A DNA stretch of 64,000 nucleotides from Trichopria drosophilae (GCA_030407085.1 CM059582.1:140447501-140511500), one strand, 5' to 3'. Positions 1-12,232 are shown, counted from the stretch's first letter. The notes: a model not told the origin generated them from the letters alone. Translations and numbers: made by a program.

Positions 1-3000
1 CCCCCAAGAAACTTAATTTGTCTATTTTCTCTATTTCGCAGTCGCTGGGGTTATAAATATTTATCATTTTTAATGTCGCAATGGTCCCTCAAAGAAACTA
101 AATAGGTCTATTTTCATAACTGCGCAGCCGCCCAGGTGAAATCGATTTGCCATTTTTAATGCCGCAAGGATCCCCCCAAGAATCTTAATTCGTCTACTTT
201 CTCAATTTCGCAGTCGCTTGGGTCATAACTATTTATCATTTTTAATGTCGCAATGGTCCTTCCCAGAAACTTAATTTGTCTATTTTCTCTATTTCGCAGT
301 CGCTTGGGTCATAACTATTTATCATTTTCAATATCGCAAGGGTCTCCCCAAGAAACTGAATTTGTCTATTTTCTCAATTTCGCAGTCCCTCGGGCCATAC
401 ATATTTACCATTTTTAATGTCGCAAGGATCCCCCTAAGAAACTTAATTCGTCTATTTTGTCAATTTCGCAGTCGCTCGGGTCATAAATATTTGTCATTTT
501 TAATGTCGCAAGGGTGTCCCCATGCAACTTAATTGGTCTATTTTTTCAATTTCACAGTCGCTCGGGTCATAAACATTTATCATTTTTAATGTCGCAATGG
601 TCCCTCAAAGAAACTAAATAGGTCTATTGTCATAACTGCGCAGTCGCCCAGGTAAAAGAGACTTGTTATTTTTAATGTCGCAAGGGTCCCCTCAAGAAAC
701 TTAATTCGTCTATTTTGTCAATTTCACAATTGCTCGGGTCATAAATATTTATTATTTTGAATGTCACAAGGGTCCCCCCAAGAAACTTAATTTGTCTATT
801 TTCTCAATTTCGCATTCCCTCGGACCAGAAATATTTATCATTTTAAACGTCGCAAGGATTCCTCCAAGAAACTTAATTCGTCTATTTTTTCAATTTCACA
901 GTCGCTCGGGGCATAAATATTTATCATTATTAATGTCGCTATGGTCCCTCCAAGAAACTAAATAGGTCTATTTTCATAACTGCGCAGTCGCCCAGGTGAA
1001 AGAGATTTGTCATTTTTAATTTCGCAAGAGTCCTCCCAAGAAACATAATTTGTCTATTTTCTCAATTTCACAGTCGCTCGGGGCATAAATATTTATCATT
1101 ATTAATGTCGCTATGGTCCCTCCAAGAAACTAAATAGGTCTATTTTCATAACTGCGCAGTCGCCCAGATGAAAGAGATTTGTCATTTTTAATGTAGCAAG
1201 GGTGTCCCCATGAAACTTAATTTGTCTATTTCTTCAATTTCACAGTCGCTCGGGTCATAAATATTTATCATTTTTAATGTCGCAATGGTCCCTCAAAGAA
1301 ACGAAATAGGTCTATTTTCATAACTGCGCAGCCGCCCAGGTGAAAGAGATTTGTCATTTTTAATGTCGCAAGGGTCCCACCAAGAAACTTAATTTTTCTA
1401 TTTTCTCAATTTCACAGGTGCTCGGGTCATAAATATTTATCATTTTCAATATCGCAAGGGTCCCCCCAAGAAACTTAATTTTTCTATTTTCTCAATTTCG
1501 TAGTCGCTCGGGCCATGAATATTTATCATTTTTAATGTCGCAAGGGTCCCCCTAAGAAACCTAATTCGTCTATTTTGTCAATTTCACAGGTGCACGGGTC
1601 ATAAATATTTATTATTTTTAATGTCGCAAGGGTCCCCCCAAGAAACTTAATTTGTCTATTTTCTCAATTTCGCAGTCGCCCGGGCCATAAATATTTTTCA
1701 TTTTTAATGTCGCAATGGTCCCTCCAAGAAACTAAATAGGTCTATTTTCATAACTGTGCAGTCGCCCAGGTGAAAGAGATTTGTCATTTTTAATTTCGCA
1801 AGAGTCCTCCCAAGAAACATAATTTGTCTATTTTCTCAATTTCACAGTCGCTCGGGCCATAAATATTTATCATTTTTAATGTCGCAATGGTCCCTCAAAG
1901 AAACTAAATAGGTCTATTTTCATAACTGCGCAGCCGCCCAGGTGAAATCGATTTGCCATTTTTAATGCCGCAAGGATCCCCCCAAGAATCTTAATTCGTC
2001 TACTTTCTCAATTTCGCAGTCGCTTGGGTCATAACTATTTATCATTTTTAATGTCGCAATGGTCCTTCCCAGAAACTTAATTTGTCTATTTTCTCTATTT
2101 CGCAGTCGCTCGGGTCATAAATATTTATCATTTTTAATGTCGCAGTGGTCCCTACAAGAAACTAAATAGGTCTATTTCCATAACTGCGCAGTCGCCCAGG
2201 TGAAAGAGATTTGTCATTTTTAATGTCGCAAGGGTCCTCCCAAGAAACTTGATTTGTCTATTTTGTCAATTTCATAGGTGCTCGGGTCATAAATATTTAT
2301 TATTTTTAATGTTGCAAGGGTCCCACAAGAAACTTAATTTGTCTATTTTCTCAATTTCGCAGTCGCTCGAGTCATAAATATTTATCATTTTTAATGTCGC
2401 AATGGTCCCTCTAAGAAACTAAATAGGTCTATTGTCATAACTGTGCAGTCGCCCAGGTGAAAGAGACTTGTCATTTTTAATGTCGCAAGGGTCCCCTCAA
2501 GAAACTTAATTCCTCTATTTTGTTAATTTCACAGGTGCTCGGGTCATAAATATTTATTATTTTTAATGTCACAAGGGTCCCCCCAAGAAACTTAATTTGT
2601 CTATTTTCTCAATTTCGCATTCCCTCGGACCAGAAATATTTATCATTTTTAACGTCGCAAGGATTCCTCCAAGAAACTTAATTCGTCTATTTTTTCAATT
2701 TCACAGTCGCTCGAGTCATAAATATTTATCATTTTTAATGTCGCAATGGTCCCTCCAAGAAACTAAATAGGTCTATTTTCATAACTGCGCAGTCGCCCAG
2801 GTGAAAGAGATTTGTCATTTTTAATGTCGCAAGGGTCCCCCCAAGAAACTTAATTTGTCTATTTTGTCAATTTCACAGGTGCTCGGGTCATAAATATTTA
2901 TCATTTTCAATATCGCAAGGGTCCCCCCAAGAAACTTAATTTTTCTATTTTCTTAATTTCGTAGACGCTCGGGCCATGAATATTTATCATTTTTAATGTC

Positions 3001-6000
3001 GCTAGGGTCCCTCCAAGAAACTAAATAGGTCTATTTTCATAACTGCGCAGTCGCTCAGATGAAAGAGATTTGTCATTTTTAATGTCGCAAGGGTCTCCAC
3101 AAGAAACTTAATTTGTCTATTTTCTCAATTTCGCAGTCGCTGGGGTTATAAATATTTATCATTTTTAATGTCGCAATGGTCCCTCCAAGAAACTTAATTT
3201 GTCTATTTTCTCAATTTCGCAGTCCCTCGGGCCATAAATATTTACCATTTTTAATGTCGCAAGGGTCTCCACAAGAAACTTAATTTGTCTATTTTCTCAA
3301 TTTCGCAGTCGCTGGGGTTATAAATATTTATCATTTTTAATGTCGCAATGGTCCCTCCAAGGAACTAGATAGGTCTATTTTCATAACTGCGCAGTCGCCC
3401 AGGTGAAAGAGATTTGTCATTTTTAATGTCGCAAGGGTCCCCCCAAGAAACTTAATTTGTCTATTTTCTCAATTTCACAGGTGCTCGGTCATAAATATTT
3501 ATTATTTTTAATGTCGCAAGGGTCCCCCCAAGATACTTAATTTGTCTATTTTCTCAATTTCGCAGTCGCCCGGGCCATAAATATTTTTCATTTTTAACGT
3601 CGCAAGGATCCCCCCCAAGAAACTTAATTCGTCTATTTTGTCATTTTCACGGGTGCACGGGTCGTAAATATTTATCATTTTCAATATCGCAAGGGTCCCC
3701 CAAGAAACTTAATTTTTCTATTTTCTCAATTTCGTAGTCGCTCGGGCCATGAATATTTATCATTTTTAATGTCGCAAGGGTCCCTCCAAGAAACTAAATA
3801 GGTCTATTTTCATAACTGCGCAGTCGCCCAGATGAAAGAGATTTGTCATTTTTAATGTTGCAAGGGTCTCCCCAAGAAACTTAATTTGTCTATTTTCTCA
3901 ATTTCACAATTGCTCGGGTCATAAATATTTATTATTTTTAATGTCGCAAGGGTCCCCTCAAGAAACTTAATTCGTCTATTTTGTCAATTTCACAATTGCT
4001 CGGGTCATAAATATTTATTATTTTGAATGTCGCAAGGATCCCCCTAAGAAACTTCATTCATCTATTTTGTCAATGTCACAGGTGCACGGGTCATAAATAT
4101 TTATTATTTTAAATGTCGCAAGGGTCCCCCCAAGAAACTTAATTTGTCTATTTTCTCAATTTCGCAATCGTCCGGGCCATAAATATTTATCATTTTTAAT
4201 GTCGCAATGGTCCCTCTAAGAAACTAAATAGGTCTATTTCCATAACTGCGCAGTCGCCCAGGTGAAAGAGATTTGTCATTTTTAATATCGCAAGGGTCCT
4301 CCCAAGAAACTTAATTTGTCTATTTTGTCAATTTCACAGGTGCTCGGGTCATAAATATTTATTATTTTTAATGTTGCAAGGGTGCCCCAAGAAACTTAAT
4401 TTGTCTATTTTCTCAATTTCGTAGTCGCTCGGGCCATGAATATTTATCATTTTTAATGTCGCAAGGGTCCCTCCAAGAAACTAAATAGGTCTATTTTCAT
4501 AACTGCGCAGTCGCCCAGATGAAAGAGATTTGTCATTTTTAATGTCGCAAGGGTCCCCCCAAAAAACATAATTTGTCTATTTTCTCAATTTCGCAGTCCC
4601 TCGGGCCATAAATATTTATCATTTTTAATGTCGCAAGGATCCCCCCAAGAAACTTAATTCGTCTATTTTGTCAATTTCACAGGTGCTCGGGTCTTAAATA
4701 TTTATTATTATTAATGTCGCAAGGGTCCCCCCAAGAAACTTAATTCGTCTATTTTCTCAATTTCGCAGTCGCTCGGGTCATAAATATTTATCATTTTTAA
4801 TGTCGCAATGGTCCCTCCAAGAAACTAAATAGGTCTATTTTCATATCTGCGCAGTCGCCGAGATGAAAGAGATTTGCCATTTTCAATGTCGCAAGGGTCT
4901 TTCCAAGAAACTTAATTTGTCTATTTTGTGAATTTCACAGGTGCTCGGGTCATAAATATTTATTATTCTTAATGTTGCAAGGGTCCCCCAAGAAACTTAA
5001 TTTGTCTATTTTCTCAATTTCGCAGTCGCTCGAGTCATAAATATTTATCATTTTTAATGTCGCAATGGTCCCTCCAAGAAACTAAATAGGTCTATTTTCA
5101 TAACTGCGCAGTCGCCCAGGTGAAAGAGATTTGTCATTTTTAATTTCTCAAGGGTCCCCCCAAGCAACGTAATTTGTCTATTTTGTCAATTTCACAGGTG
5201 CTCGGGTCATAAATATATATTATTTTTAATGTCGCAGGGGTCTCCCAAAGAAACTTCATTTGTCTATTTTCTCAATTTTGCAGTCGTTCGGGCCATAAAT
5301 ATTTATCATTTTTAACGTCGCAAGGATCCCCCCAAGAAACTTAATTCGTCTATTTTTTCAATTTCGCAGTCGCACGGGTCATAAATATTTATCATTTTTA
5401 ATGTCGCAATGTTCCCTCCAAGAAACTAAATAGGTCTATTTTCATAACTGCGCAGTCGCCCAGGTGAAAGAGACTTGTCATTTTTAATGTCGCAAGGGTC
5501 CCCTCAAGAAACTTAATTCCTCTATTTTGTTAATTTCACAGGTGCTCGGGTCATAAATATTTATTATTTTGAATGTCACAAGGGTCCCCCCAAGAAACTG
5601 AATTTGTCTATTTTCTCAATTTCGCAGTCCCTCGGGCCATACATATTTACCATTTTTAATGTCGCAAGGATCCCCCTAAGAAACTTAATTCGTCTATTTT
5701 GTCAATTTCACAGGTGCACGGGTCATAAATATTTATTATTTTTAATGTCGCAAGGGTCCCCCCAAGAAACTTAATTTGTCTATTTTCTCAATTTCGCAGT
5801 CGCCCGGGCCATAAATATTTTTCATTTTTAATGTCGCAATGGTCCCTCCAAGAAACTAAATAGGTCTATTTTCATAACTGCGCAGTCGCCCAGGTGAAAG
5901 AGATTTGTCATTTTTAATTTCGCAAGAGTCCTCCCAAGAAACTTAATTCGTCTATATTGTCAATTTCACAGGTGCTCGTGTCATAAATATTTATTATTTT

Positions 6001-7518
6001 TAATGTCGCAAGGGTCCCTCAGGAAACTTAATTTGTCTATTTTCTCAATTTCGCAGTCCCTCGGGCCATAAATATTTACCATTTTTAATGTCGCAAGGGT
6101 CCCTCCAAGAAACTAAATAGGTCTATTTTCATAACTGCGCAGTCGCCCAGATGAAAGAGATTTGTCATTTTTAATGTCGCAAGGGTCCCCCCAAGAAACT
6201 TAATTTGTCTATTTTCTCAATTTCGCAGTCGCCCGAGCCATAAATATTTTTCATTTTTAACGTCGCCGGATCCCCCCAAGAAACTTAATTCGTCTATTTT
6301 GTCAATTTCACAGGTGCACGCGTCGTAAATATTTATTATTTTTAATGTCGCAAGGGTCCCCCCAAGAAACTTAATTTGTCTATTTTCTTAATTTCGCAGT
6401 CGCTCGGGTCATAAATATTTATGATTTTTAATGTCGCAATGGTCCCTGCAAGGAACTAAATAGGTCTATTTTCATAACTGCGCAGTCGCCCAGGTGAAAG
6501 AGATTTGTCATTTTTAATGTCGCAAGGGTCCCTCCAAGAAACGTAATTTGTCTATTTTCTCAATTTCACAGGTGCTCGGTCATAAATATTCATTATTTTT
6601 AATGTCGCAAGGGTCCCCCCAAGAAACTTATTTTGTCTATTTTCTCAATTTCGCAGTCGCTCGTGTCATAAATATTTATCATTTTTAATGTCGCAATGGT
6701 CCCTCTAAGAAACAAAATAGGTCTATTTTCATAACTGCGCAGTCGCCCGGGTGAAAAAGATTTGTCATTTTTAATTTTGCAAGGGTCCTCCCAAGAAACT
6801 TAATTCATCTATTTTGTCAATTTCACAGGTGCTCGGGTCATAAATATTTATTATTTTTAATGTCGCAAGGGTCCCCCCAAGAAACATAATTTGTCTATTT
6901 TCTCAATTTCGCAGTCGCTCGGGCCATAAATATTTATCATTTTTAACGTCGCAAGGATCCCCTCAAAAAACTCAATTCGTCCATTTTCTCAATTTCTTAG
7001 TCGCTCGGGTCATAAATATTTATCATTTTTAATGTCGCAAGGGTCCCTTCAAGAAACTAAATAGGTCGATTTTCATAACTGCGCAGTCGCCCAGGTGAAA
7101 GAGATTTGTCATTTTTAATGTCGCAAGGGTCCCCCCAAGGAACTTAATTTGTCTATTTTCTCAATTTCACAGGTGCTCGGGTCATAAATATTTATCATTT
7201 TCAATATCGCAAGGGTTCCCCTAAGAAACTTATTTTGTCTATTTTCTCAATTTCGCAGTCGCTCGGGTCATGAATATTTATCATTTTTAATGTCGCAATG
7301 GTCCCTCCAAGAAACTAAATAGGTCTATTTTCATAACTGCGCAGTCGCCCAGGTGAAAGAGATTTGTCATTTTTAATGTCGCAAGGGTCCCCCCAAGAAA
7401 CTTAATTTTTCTATTTTCTCAATTTCGCAGTCACTTGGGCCATAAATATTTATCATTTTTAATGTCGCAAGGGTCCCTCCAAGAAAGTAAATAGGTCTAT
7501 TTGCATAACTGCGCAGTC
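1..7518. repeat. 86-bp satellite array, about 87 monomers
   Basis: The phrase AAGAAAC recurs at 6, 92, 178, 264 and 350, giving an exact 86-bp period that holds across the block. Two monomer classes are interspersed. One carries a TCGCTCGGGTCATAAATATT core. The other carries AAATAGGTCTATTTTCATAA followed by CCCAGGTGAAAGAGATTTG. The second class recurs every 2 to 6 monomers (for example near 97, 610, 952, 1126 and 1300), so there is no fixed higher-order unit. Longer blocks are duplicated. The array runs off the left edge and stops at 7518, where LINE sequence begins. No gene is present; short open frames here are chance. Confidence 0.97.
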
Positions 7519-9130
7519 CTACCTACTACCTCGATAGCTTCATCTCCGCTAAATTGCACCTCGTCGATGGTTTTCGCGACGACGATTAGTGCAAGGTCGT
7601 TTGCGAAAGCTACCATGGACACGCCGTCTGGAAGGGATTGCCTGAGCGTAAGATATAAGACGTTCCAGAGAAAGGGTCCCAGAACCGAACCCTGTGGCAC
7701 GCCTTCCGTGATGTTGTAGGAGTGCCTGCCGTCATCGGTGTCATAATACAGGGTTCGGTCTGATAGGTAGCTTGAGATGGCTTCTCTTAGGTAGAGATGC
7801 ACCTTCAGGTCTTCGAATGCCTGCATGATGCAATCCCACCTGGCCGAATTGAATGCGTTCCGGATATCCAGGGCAATGATGGCACACATGCACCTGGTGT
7901 TTCGGCTGCCACTGATGGCATCCATGTCTATTGCTTTCACTCGGCCGATTGCATCGATGGTTGAGCTCCCCTTCCGAAATCCGAACTGGTTTTCGGAAAG
8001 ACCTCCGGCATTTTCGCTGGCTGCTTCCAGTCTGGCACATATAACCCTCTCATATAGCTTCCCGGAGATGTCAAGCATGCAGAGCGGTAGGAATGAGGAT
8101 GGGTCGTCTGGGGGTTTGTTTCCCTTAGACAGCAGCACCAACCTCTGTTCCTTCCACTGCGTCGGGAAGCATCCTTCCTTCAGGCAAGCACTGAATGTCA
8201 ATGTGAAGATGGTTGGTACATTCAGCGCTGCGATCTTCACTGCCATTCCAGGTACCCCATCCATTCCTGGGGCCATACGGATGGAAATCTTGTCAGCAGA
8301 CATCTTTAGTTCGGCTTCGGTAACGTCTGGCGGCTCGGCTGCACCAGCAATTGCAATCAGGCCAGTGCCAATCGGCCGTTCCCGCTGTTCTGGAAATAAA
8401 TGGCCGACGGCTTTGCCAAGGAAGGATGAACAAGATGGTGCGTTGGGTCCCCTGGGCTTGATTTTGTTCATGACCGTTTTATACGGTCGTCCCCAGGGAT
8501 CGCGGTCCACCTCCTCACAAATGTCCTGCCAGCACTTTCTTTTCGCGGCCTTGATGGCAATCTTGAGCCTCTTTCTCTTTCTTTCATAGTCCGCGGCCAG
8601 TTGGTAGTACTGGGGCTTATGAATTGCTCTCTGGTGCAGCCTTGGAGCCCGAAGGCACTCTCGACGGATATCTGCGATTTCTTCGTTCCACCAGTAAACT
8701 GGGTGTCGGCCGCGAGGATTTGACTTCACGGCCATAGAGGCATCGCAAGCCGCTGTTATGGCTTGGGAGAGGCATCGGGCTCTCTCATCTGCTGTTCCCT
8801 CCACCTCCGTCTGTTCCAAGCTGTAGAGGAACATTTCCCGATCGAAGGTGGCCGGTGTCCATCTCTCTTTGCTTGCGCTCTGCACCTTTCCTGCTGCTCT
8901 GCCGGTCAGTTGGAGCTGGTACACCAAGGAATGATGGTCACTGCCCGTGTATCGGTCGCTAACTTTCCAGCCCAGCCCTCCCCCCATCAATTTTGGGTCG
9001 ACGAAGGTCAGGTCGATTACGGAGGACTTGTCGGCCTTGGAGTAGGTCGGCTTTCCCCCCGTGTTAGCATAGGGGCGGAAGGGTCGGAGGCCGGCTGTTG
9101 ATTCCGGCTTCCCCCTGTGTCGCTTGCCGA
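7519..9130 (-). pseudogene. R1-clade non-LTR retrotransposon, endonuclease end plus RT fragment
   Basis: An open frame on the minus strand (9305 to 7497) reads the end of an AP-endonuclease domain (SSVIDLTF, then GSDHHSL), a linker, and an RT domain. RT blocks include GMDGVPGMAVK, NQFGFRKGSST, ALDIRNAFNSA and GVPQGSVLGPFLWN. This pattern fits the R1 clade, whose relatives include the telomere-targeting TRAS and SART families. The catalytic YADD/FADD box reads AFANDLAL, so the first of the paired aspartates is Asn and the RT should be dead. The element is cut at both ends. After the RT palm it stops at the satellite edge, and the last residues (TAQLCK, stop) are satellite-encoded. Upstream the frame dissolves into a Gln-rich CTG tract and a TG tract. 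ORF1, the rest of the endonuclease and the 3' end are missing. Confidence 0.87.
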
Positions 9131-9138
9131 CATCCGTT

Positions 9139-9153
9139 CCCTGCTGCAGCTGA

Positions 9154-9185
<32 letters not shown>

Positions 9186-9263
9186 TCGTTGTTGCTGTTG
9201 ATGCTGCTGCGGATGTTGTTGCCGCTGATGCTGTTGCGGTTGTTTTTGCTGCTGCTGCTTCGA
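9139..9263. repeat. CTG/CAG microsatellite with interruptions
   Basis: CTG triplets run here with GTT, GAT and CGG interruptions. On the minus strand they encode a Gln/His-rich tract fused in frame to the R1 endonuclease fragment. It is probably simple-sequence expansion at the broken 5' edge of the LINE, not a real protein domain. Confidence 0.9.
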
Positions 9264-9267
9264 CTTC

Positions 9268-9334
9268 GCGCGCGCGCGTGTGTGTGTGTGTGTGTGTGCG
9301 TGCATGCGTGTGTGTGCGTGCGTGCGTGCGTGTG

Positions 9335-9366
<32 letters not shown>

Positions 9367-9395
9367 TGTGTGCGTGCGTGCGTGCGTGTGCGTGC

Positions 9396-9473
<78 letters not shown>
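9268..9473. repeat. TG / TGCG compound microsatellite
   Basis: CG-TG steps, then a TGCG/TGTG mosaic, then a pure TG run from about 9401 to 9470. All six frames are open by composition alone. Alternating purine-pyrimidine sequence of this length can adopt Z-DNA. Confidence 0.95.
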
Positions 9474-9475
<2 letters not shown>

Positions 9476-9970
9476 TATGATTCTTAATTGATAGTCACAC
9501 ACATACGAACCTACGCACATAGAAAGAAACGATTGATGTTTAAAATAGGCTATAGCCTTAGGACCTAATTACCTATTATTCTATTCTTTCGTTTCGATTA
9601 TCTCGGAAACTATCCATTATTGGTCCTTCCGCCTATGAGAATATTTGATCAGGACCATTTTATCTACATTATATTCAAATTTCATCCAAATCGATCGGGA
9701 TTTAATACCCATATGTTTTGTGCGGTTTCCTTTGCTACCCAAGGATACCATGGTTTGTGCATTATTTGAAATTGTTGCGGTAGAAAGATTTTTAAACCAA
9801 TTTCATTGAACTGGACCCGCAAGTGTTACTTGAGTATTATATTGATCAATATATAACATGCTGAATTTATTTTCTAATTTCTTCCGCGTATTTTGGAAGA
9901 TTATTATATTTAGTCTTCATAGTAAACAAATTTACAAAAAGTCTAGGGTAGTTATTCATTGGCGATGAGA
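9474..9970. other. AT-rich spacer, no gene seen
   Basis: There is no recognisable coding or repeat signature between the microsatellite and the left arm of the 0.6-kb inverted duplication at 9971. Confidence 0.6.
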
Positions 9971-10471
9971 GACAATAAGAGAGCAATTGTTTTTTATAAA
10001 ATTGTCCAGGACGCTGATACGAAGGAAGAGCTAGAATCGAAGAAAATCAATACTGATTTCGCAACGTCATCCTCCAGTGTGAAAAATGAAAGTGAAGTGA
10101 AAATACCAGACAAGAAATTTTATACACCTTCCATAGTGATGCAAAAAACAACATATGATATTTTCAAAATCGTAATTCCTTGCATTAATGAACGTTTATT
10201 TCGATTGAGTGAAATTTGTGATGAAGTGAACAAGTGCAAAAACGTAATTATCGACGAAATTCGACAACACTTGCATGCAATGAACTTTCAAAGTTTACCG
10301 AGTGAATTACGAATTCGGAACATTATATACGAAATTAGAGACAGTTTAAGCAATAATATTAAAACTAGACTCTCGGAGTCATTTTCTTCGTATTTGAATA
10401 TTGTTATAAACGAATTGATTGCTTTTAATATGGACATTTTAATAAATGAAACAAAATGTAACTTTGTTTAA
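9971..10471 (+). pseudogene. 5'-truncated copy of the Maverick-associated unknown gene
   Basis: This encodes the C-terminal half (about 166 residues) of the protein read in full at 11732-12724, with only a few substitutions, and ends at the same residues (NETKCNFV, stop). The first ~170 residues are absent because the inverted duplication begins mid-gene. The nominal start at 9959 (MAMRDNKRAI) lies just outside the homologous segment and is probably fortuitous. The gene lies immediately upstream of the adenain remnant on the same strand, so the pair may keep an original Maverick gene order. Function is unknown. Confidence 0.75.
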
Positions 10472-10571
10472 AAGAGATAAAAAAATACATGTATACTTCT
10501 CATCGTTTCTAATACACTAATTTCATAGAATCTATATTTTATAGTATTCTACTTATTTATTCCCTTACTCC
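9971..10571 (+). repeat. Left arm of a ~0.6-kb inverted duplication
   Basis: This sequence is present in near-identical reverse complement at 11630-12232. Homology starts at GACAATAAG and continues past the shared coding end into 3' flanking sequence (TTATTCCCTTACTCC). Spacing between arms is about 1.06 kb. The arms could form a long stem. Confidence 0.9.
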
Positions 10572-10577
10572 ATACAA

Positions 10578-10981
10578 GCCCTGCAACTTATTCTGGGAAG
10601 GATAAGTGGTGTATTTCCGGCGGATTTGATTGCAGGGATGTGGACGAAACCGGCATCTATATTAGCGAATACGGACGATAATACAAAACCTGGTACTCAC
10701 TGGGTCGCTTTTTACGTCAATGAATTTGGCAACGGAATTTTCTTTGACAGTTATGGACGCAGCCATTCATCTCACATGACATTCATCGCCTCCGAAGAAA
10801 CTGTAAAACGATCCGATTGAGTGACAAGTGTCTTCAAAGCTTTATTTCTTCTGTGTGTGGTCAATACTGTGTTATGTTTTTGCGTACTATGGGTAATGGT
10901 TATACTTTACATGATTTTTTTAAAAACTTCTCCAATCATACTAGACAAAATGACTATATTGTAAATAAATGGTACTTATAG
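10578..10981 (+). pseudogene. Maverick/Polinton adenain-like cysteine protease, frameshifted
   Basis: The first frame reads GVFPADLI, then GTHWVAFYVNEFGNGIFFDS, which is the His-containing core of the adenovirus-type (C5) protease found in Mavericks/Polintons. There the enzyme is thought to process capsid precursors. That frame stops at 10820. The Cys-containing block (SSVCGQYCVMFL) lies downstream in a different frame and ends at a stop at 10979-10981, so an indel lies near 10790-10815. His and Cys boxes are both preserved as sequence, but no single polypeptide joins them. The N-terminus coincides with the inner end of the inverted-repeat arm at 10571, so a rearrangement may have clipped it. 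Confidence 0.85.
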
Positions 10982-11629
10982 TAAATCAGTTTTCGCAAAA
11001 ATTATATTGTCGGAAAAAACGACAGAACGTTGTATGCGTTAATCGTAATCTTAATCACGGTGGGCAATATAGTGCAAAATGTAATCAAATATGTACATTT
11101 GAAACTTTTAATTTTTGAAATAAAATTTGAATTGATTAAATGTGAGTTTTTATTTCATTCCTTTCAATAAGCTTTTCCCTTAACGCGGGGGCGGCGGGCG
11201 GCGCGGTCCGCGGCTTCGCGAGCTCATTTTCGCGACTTCGTAAGCTAGCGGGAGCACTTCGCGAGCTTATCTCCGCTGCTTCGCAAGCTGACCGTCGCAG
11301 GCCGCGGCTAAGCAAGCTCATTTCCCGCGGGTTTACAAAGCTTACCTTCAATGCTACATAATTAAAGATGTAGTATAACAACTTTGTTTTTTTTTTTATT
11401 TAATAAAATTTCATGTGTTTTAACTGAGTATTTGTTGGATAAATAATTTTGAAGCTATGAAAGATCTAAGCTATCTTATTTGTTCCTTCGTCGGTATGTA
11501 CGTTACAAATTGTTTGGACGTAATTCGTAAACATGCGAACGTCTACTCAAATACACTTGAAAATCACGTCTGTGGAAAAATTAAATATTTACTTAATGAT
11601 AGTTTTAAAATTCTCAATATAACGGGTAC
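10982..11629. other. Spacer between inverted arms; AT-rich around a GC-rich block
   Basis: No gene is seen. Most is AT-rich, with an AATAAA at about 11119. In the middle lies the GC-rich repeat block listed separately at 11180-11345. Confidence 0.6.
11180..11345. repeat. GC-rich block of ~22-28-bp degenerate repeats
   Basis: About six imperfect copies of a CTTCGCGAGCTCATTTTCGC-like unit, for example GACTTCGTAAGCTAGCG, CACTTCGCGAGCTTATC, GCTTCGCAAGCTGACC and CTAAGCAAGCTCATTTCC. Each carries an AAGCT or GAGCT core. The GC content contrasts sharply with the flanks. Confidence 0.65.
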
Positions 11630-12232
11630 GGAGTAAGGGAATAAATAAGTTGAATACTATAAAATATAGATTCTATGAAATTAGTGTATTAGAAACGATG
11701 AGAAGTGTACATGTATTTTTTTTTATCTCTTTTAAACAAAGTTACATTTTGTTTCATTTATTAAAATGTCCATATTAAAAGCAATCAATTCGTTTATAAC
11801 AATATACAAATACGAAGAAAATGACTCCGAGAGTCTAGTTTTAATATTATTGCTTAAACTGTCTGTAATTTCGTATATAATGTTCCGAATTCGTAATTCA
11901 CTTGGTAAACTTTGAAAGTTCATTGCATACAAGTGTTGTCGAATTTCGTCGATAATTACGTTTTTGCACTTGTTCACTTCGTCACAAATTTCACTCAAAC
12001 GAAATAAACGTTCATTAATGCAAGGAATTACGATTTTTAAAATATCATATGTTGTTTTTTGCATCACTATGGAAGGTGTATAAAATTTCTTGTCTGGTAT
12101 TTTCACTTCACTTTCATTTTTCACACTGGAGGATGACGTTGCGAAATCAGTTTTGATTTTCTTCGATTCTAGCTCTTCCTTCATATCAGCGTCCTGGACA
12201 ATTTTATCAAAAACAATTGCTTTCTTATTATC
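11630..12232 (-). repeat. Right arm of the ~0.6-kb inverted duplication
   Basis: Reverse complement of 9971-10571 with few mismatches. This arm is part of a longer intact reading frame, so it is likely the original and the left arm the copy. Confidence 0.9.

Noticed and set aside
9017..9520. Long open frames of His/Thr or Cys/Val repeats on both strands
   Set aside because: They are products of the TG/TGCG and CTG microsatellites, which are open in all frames.
11136..11381. 81-codon frame over the GC-rich block
   Set aside because: Low-complexity translation of short degenerate repeats; no start context or homology.
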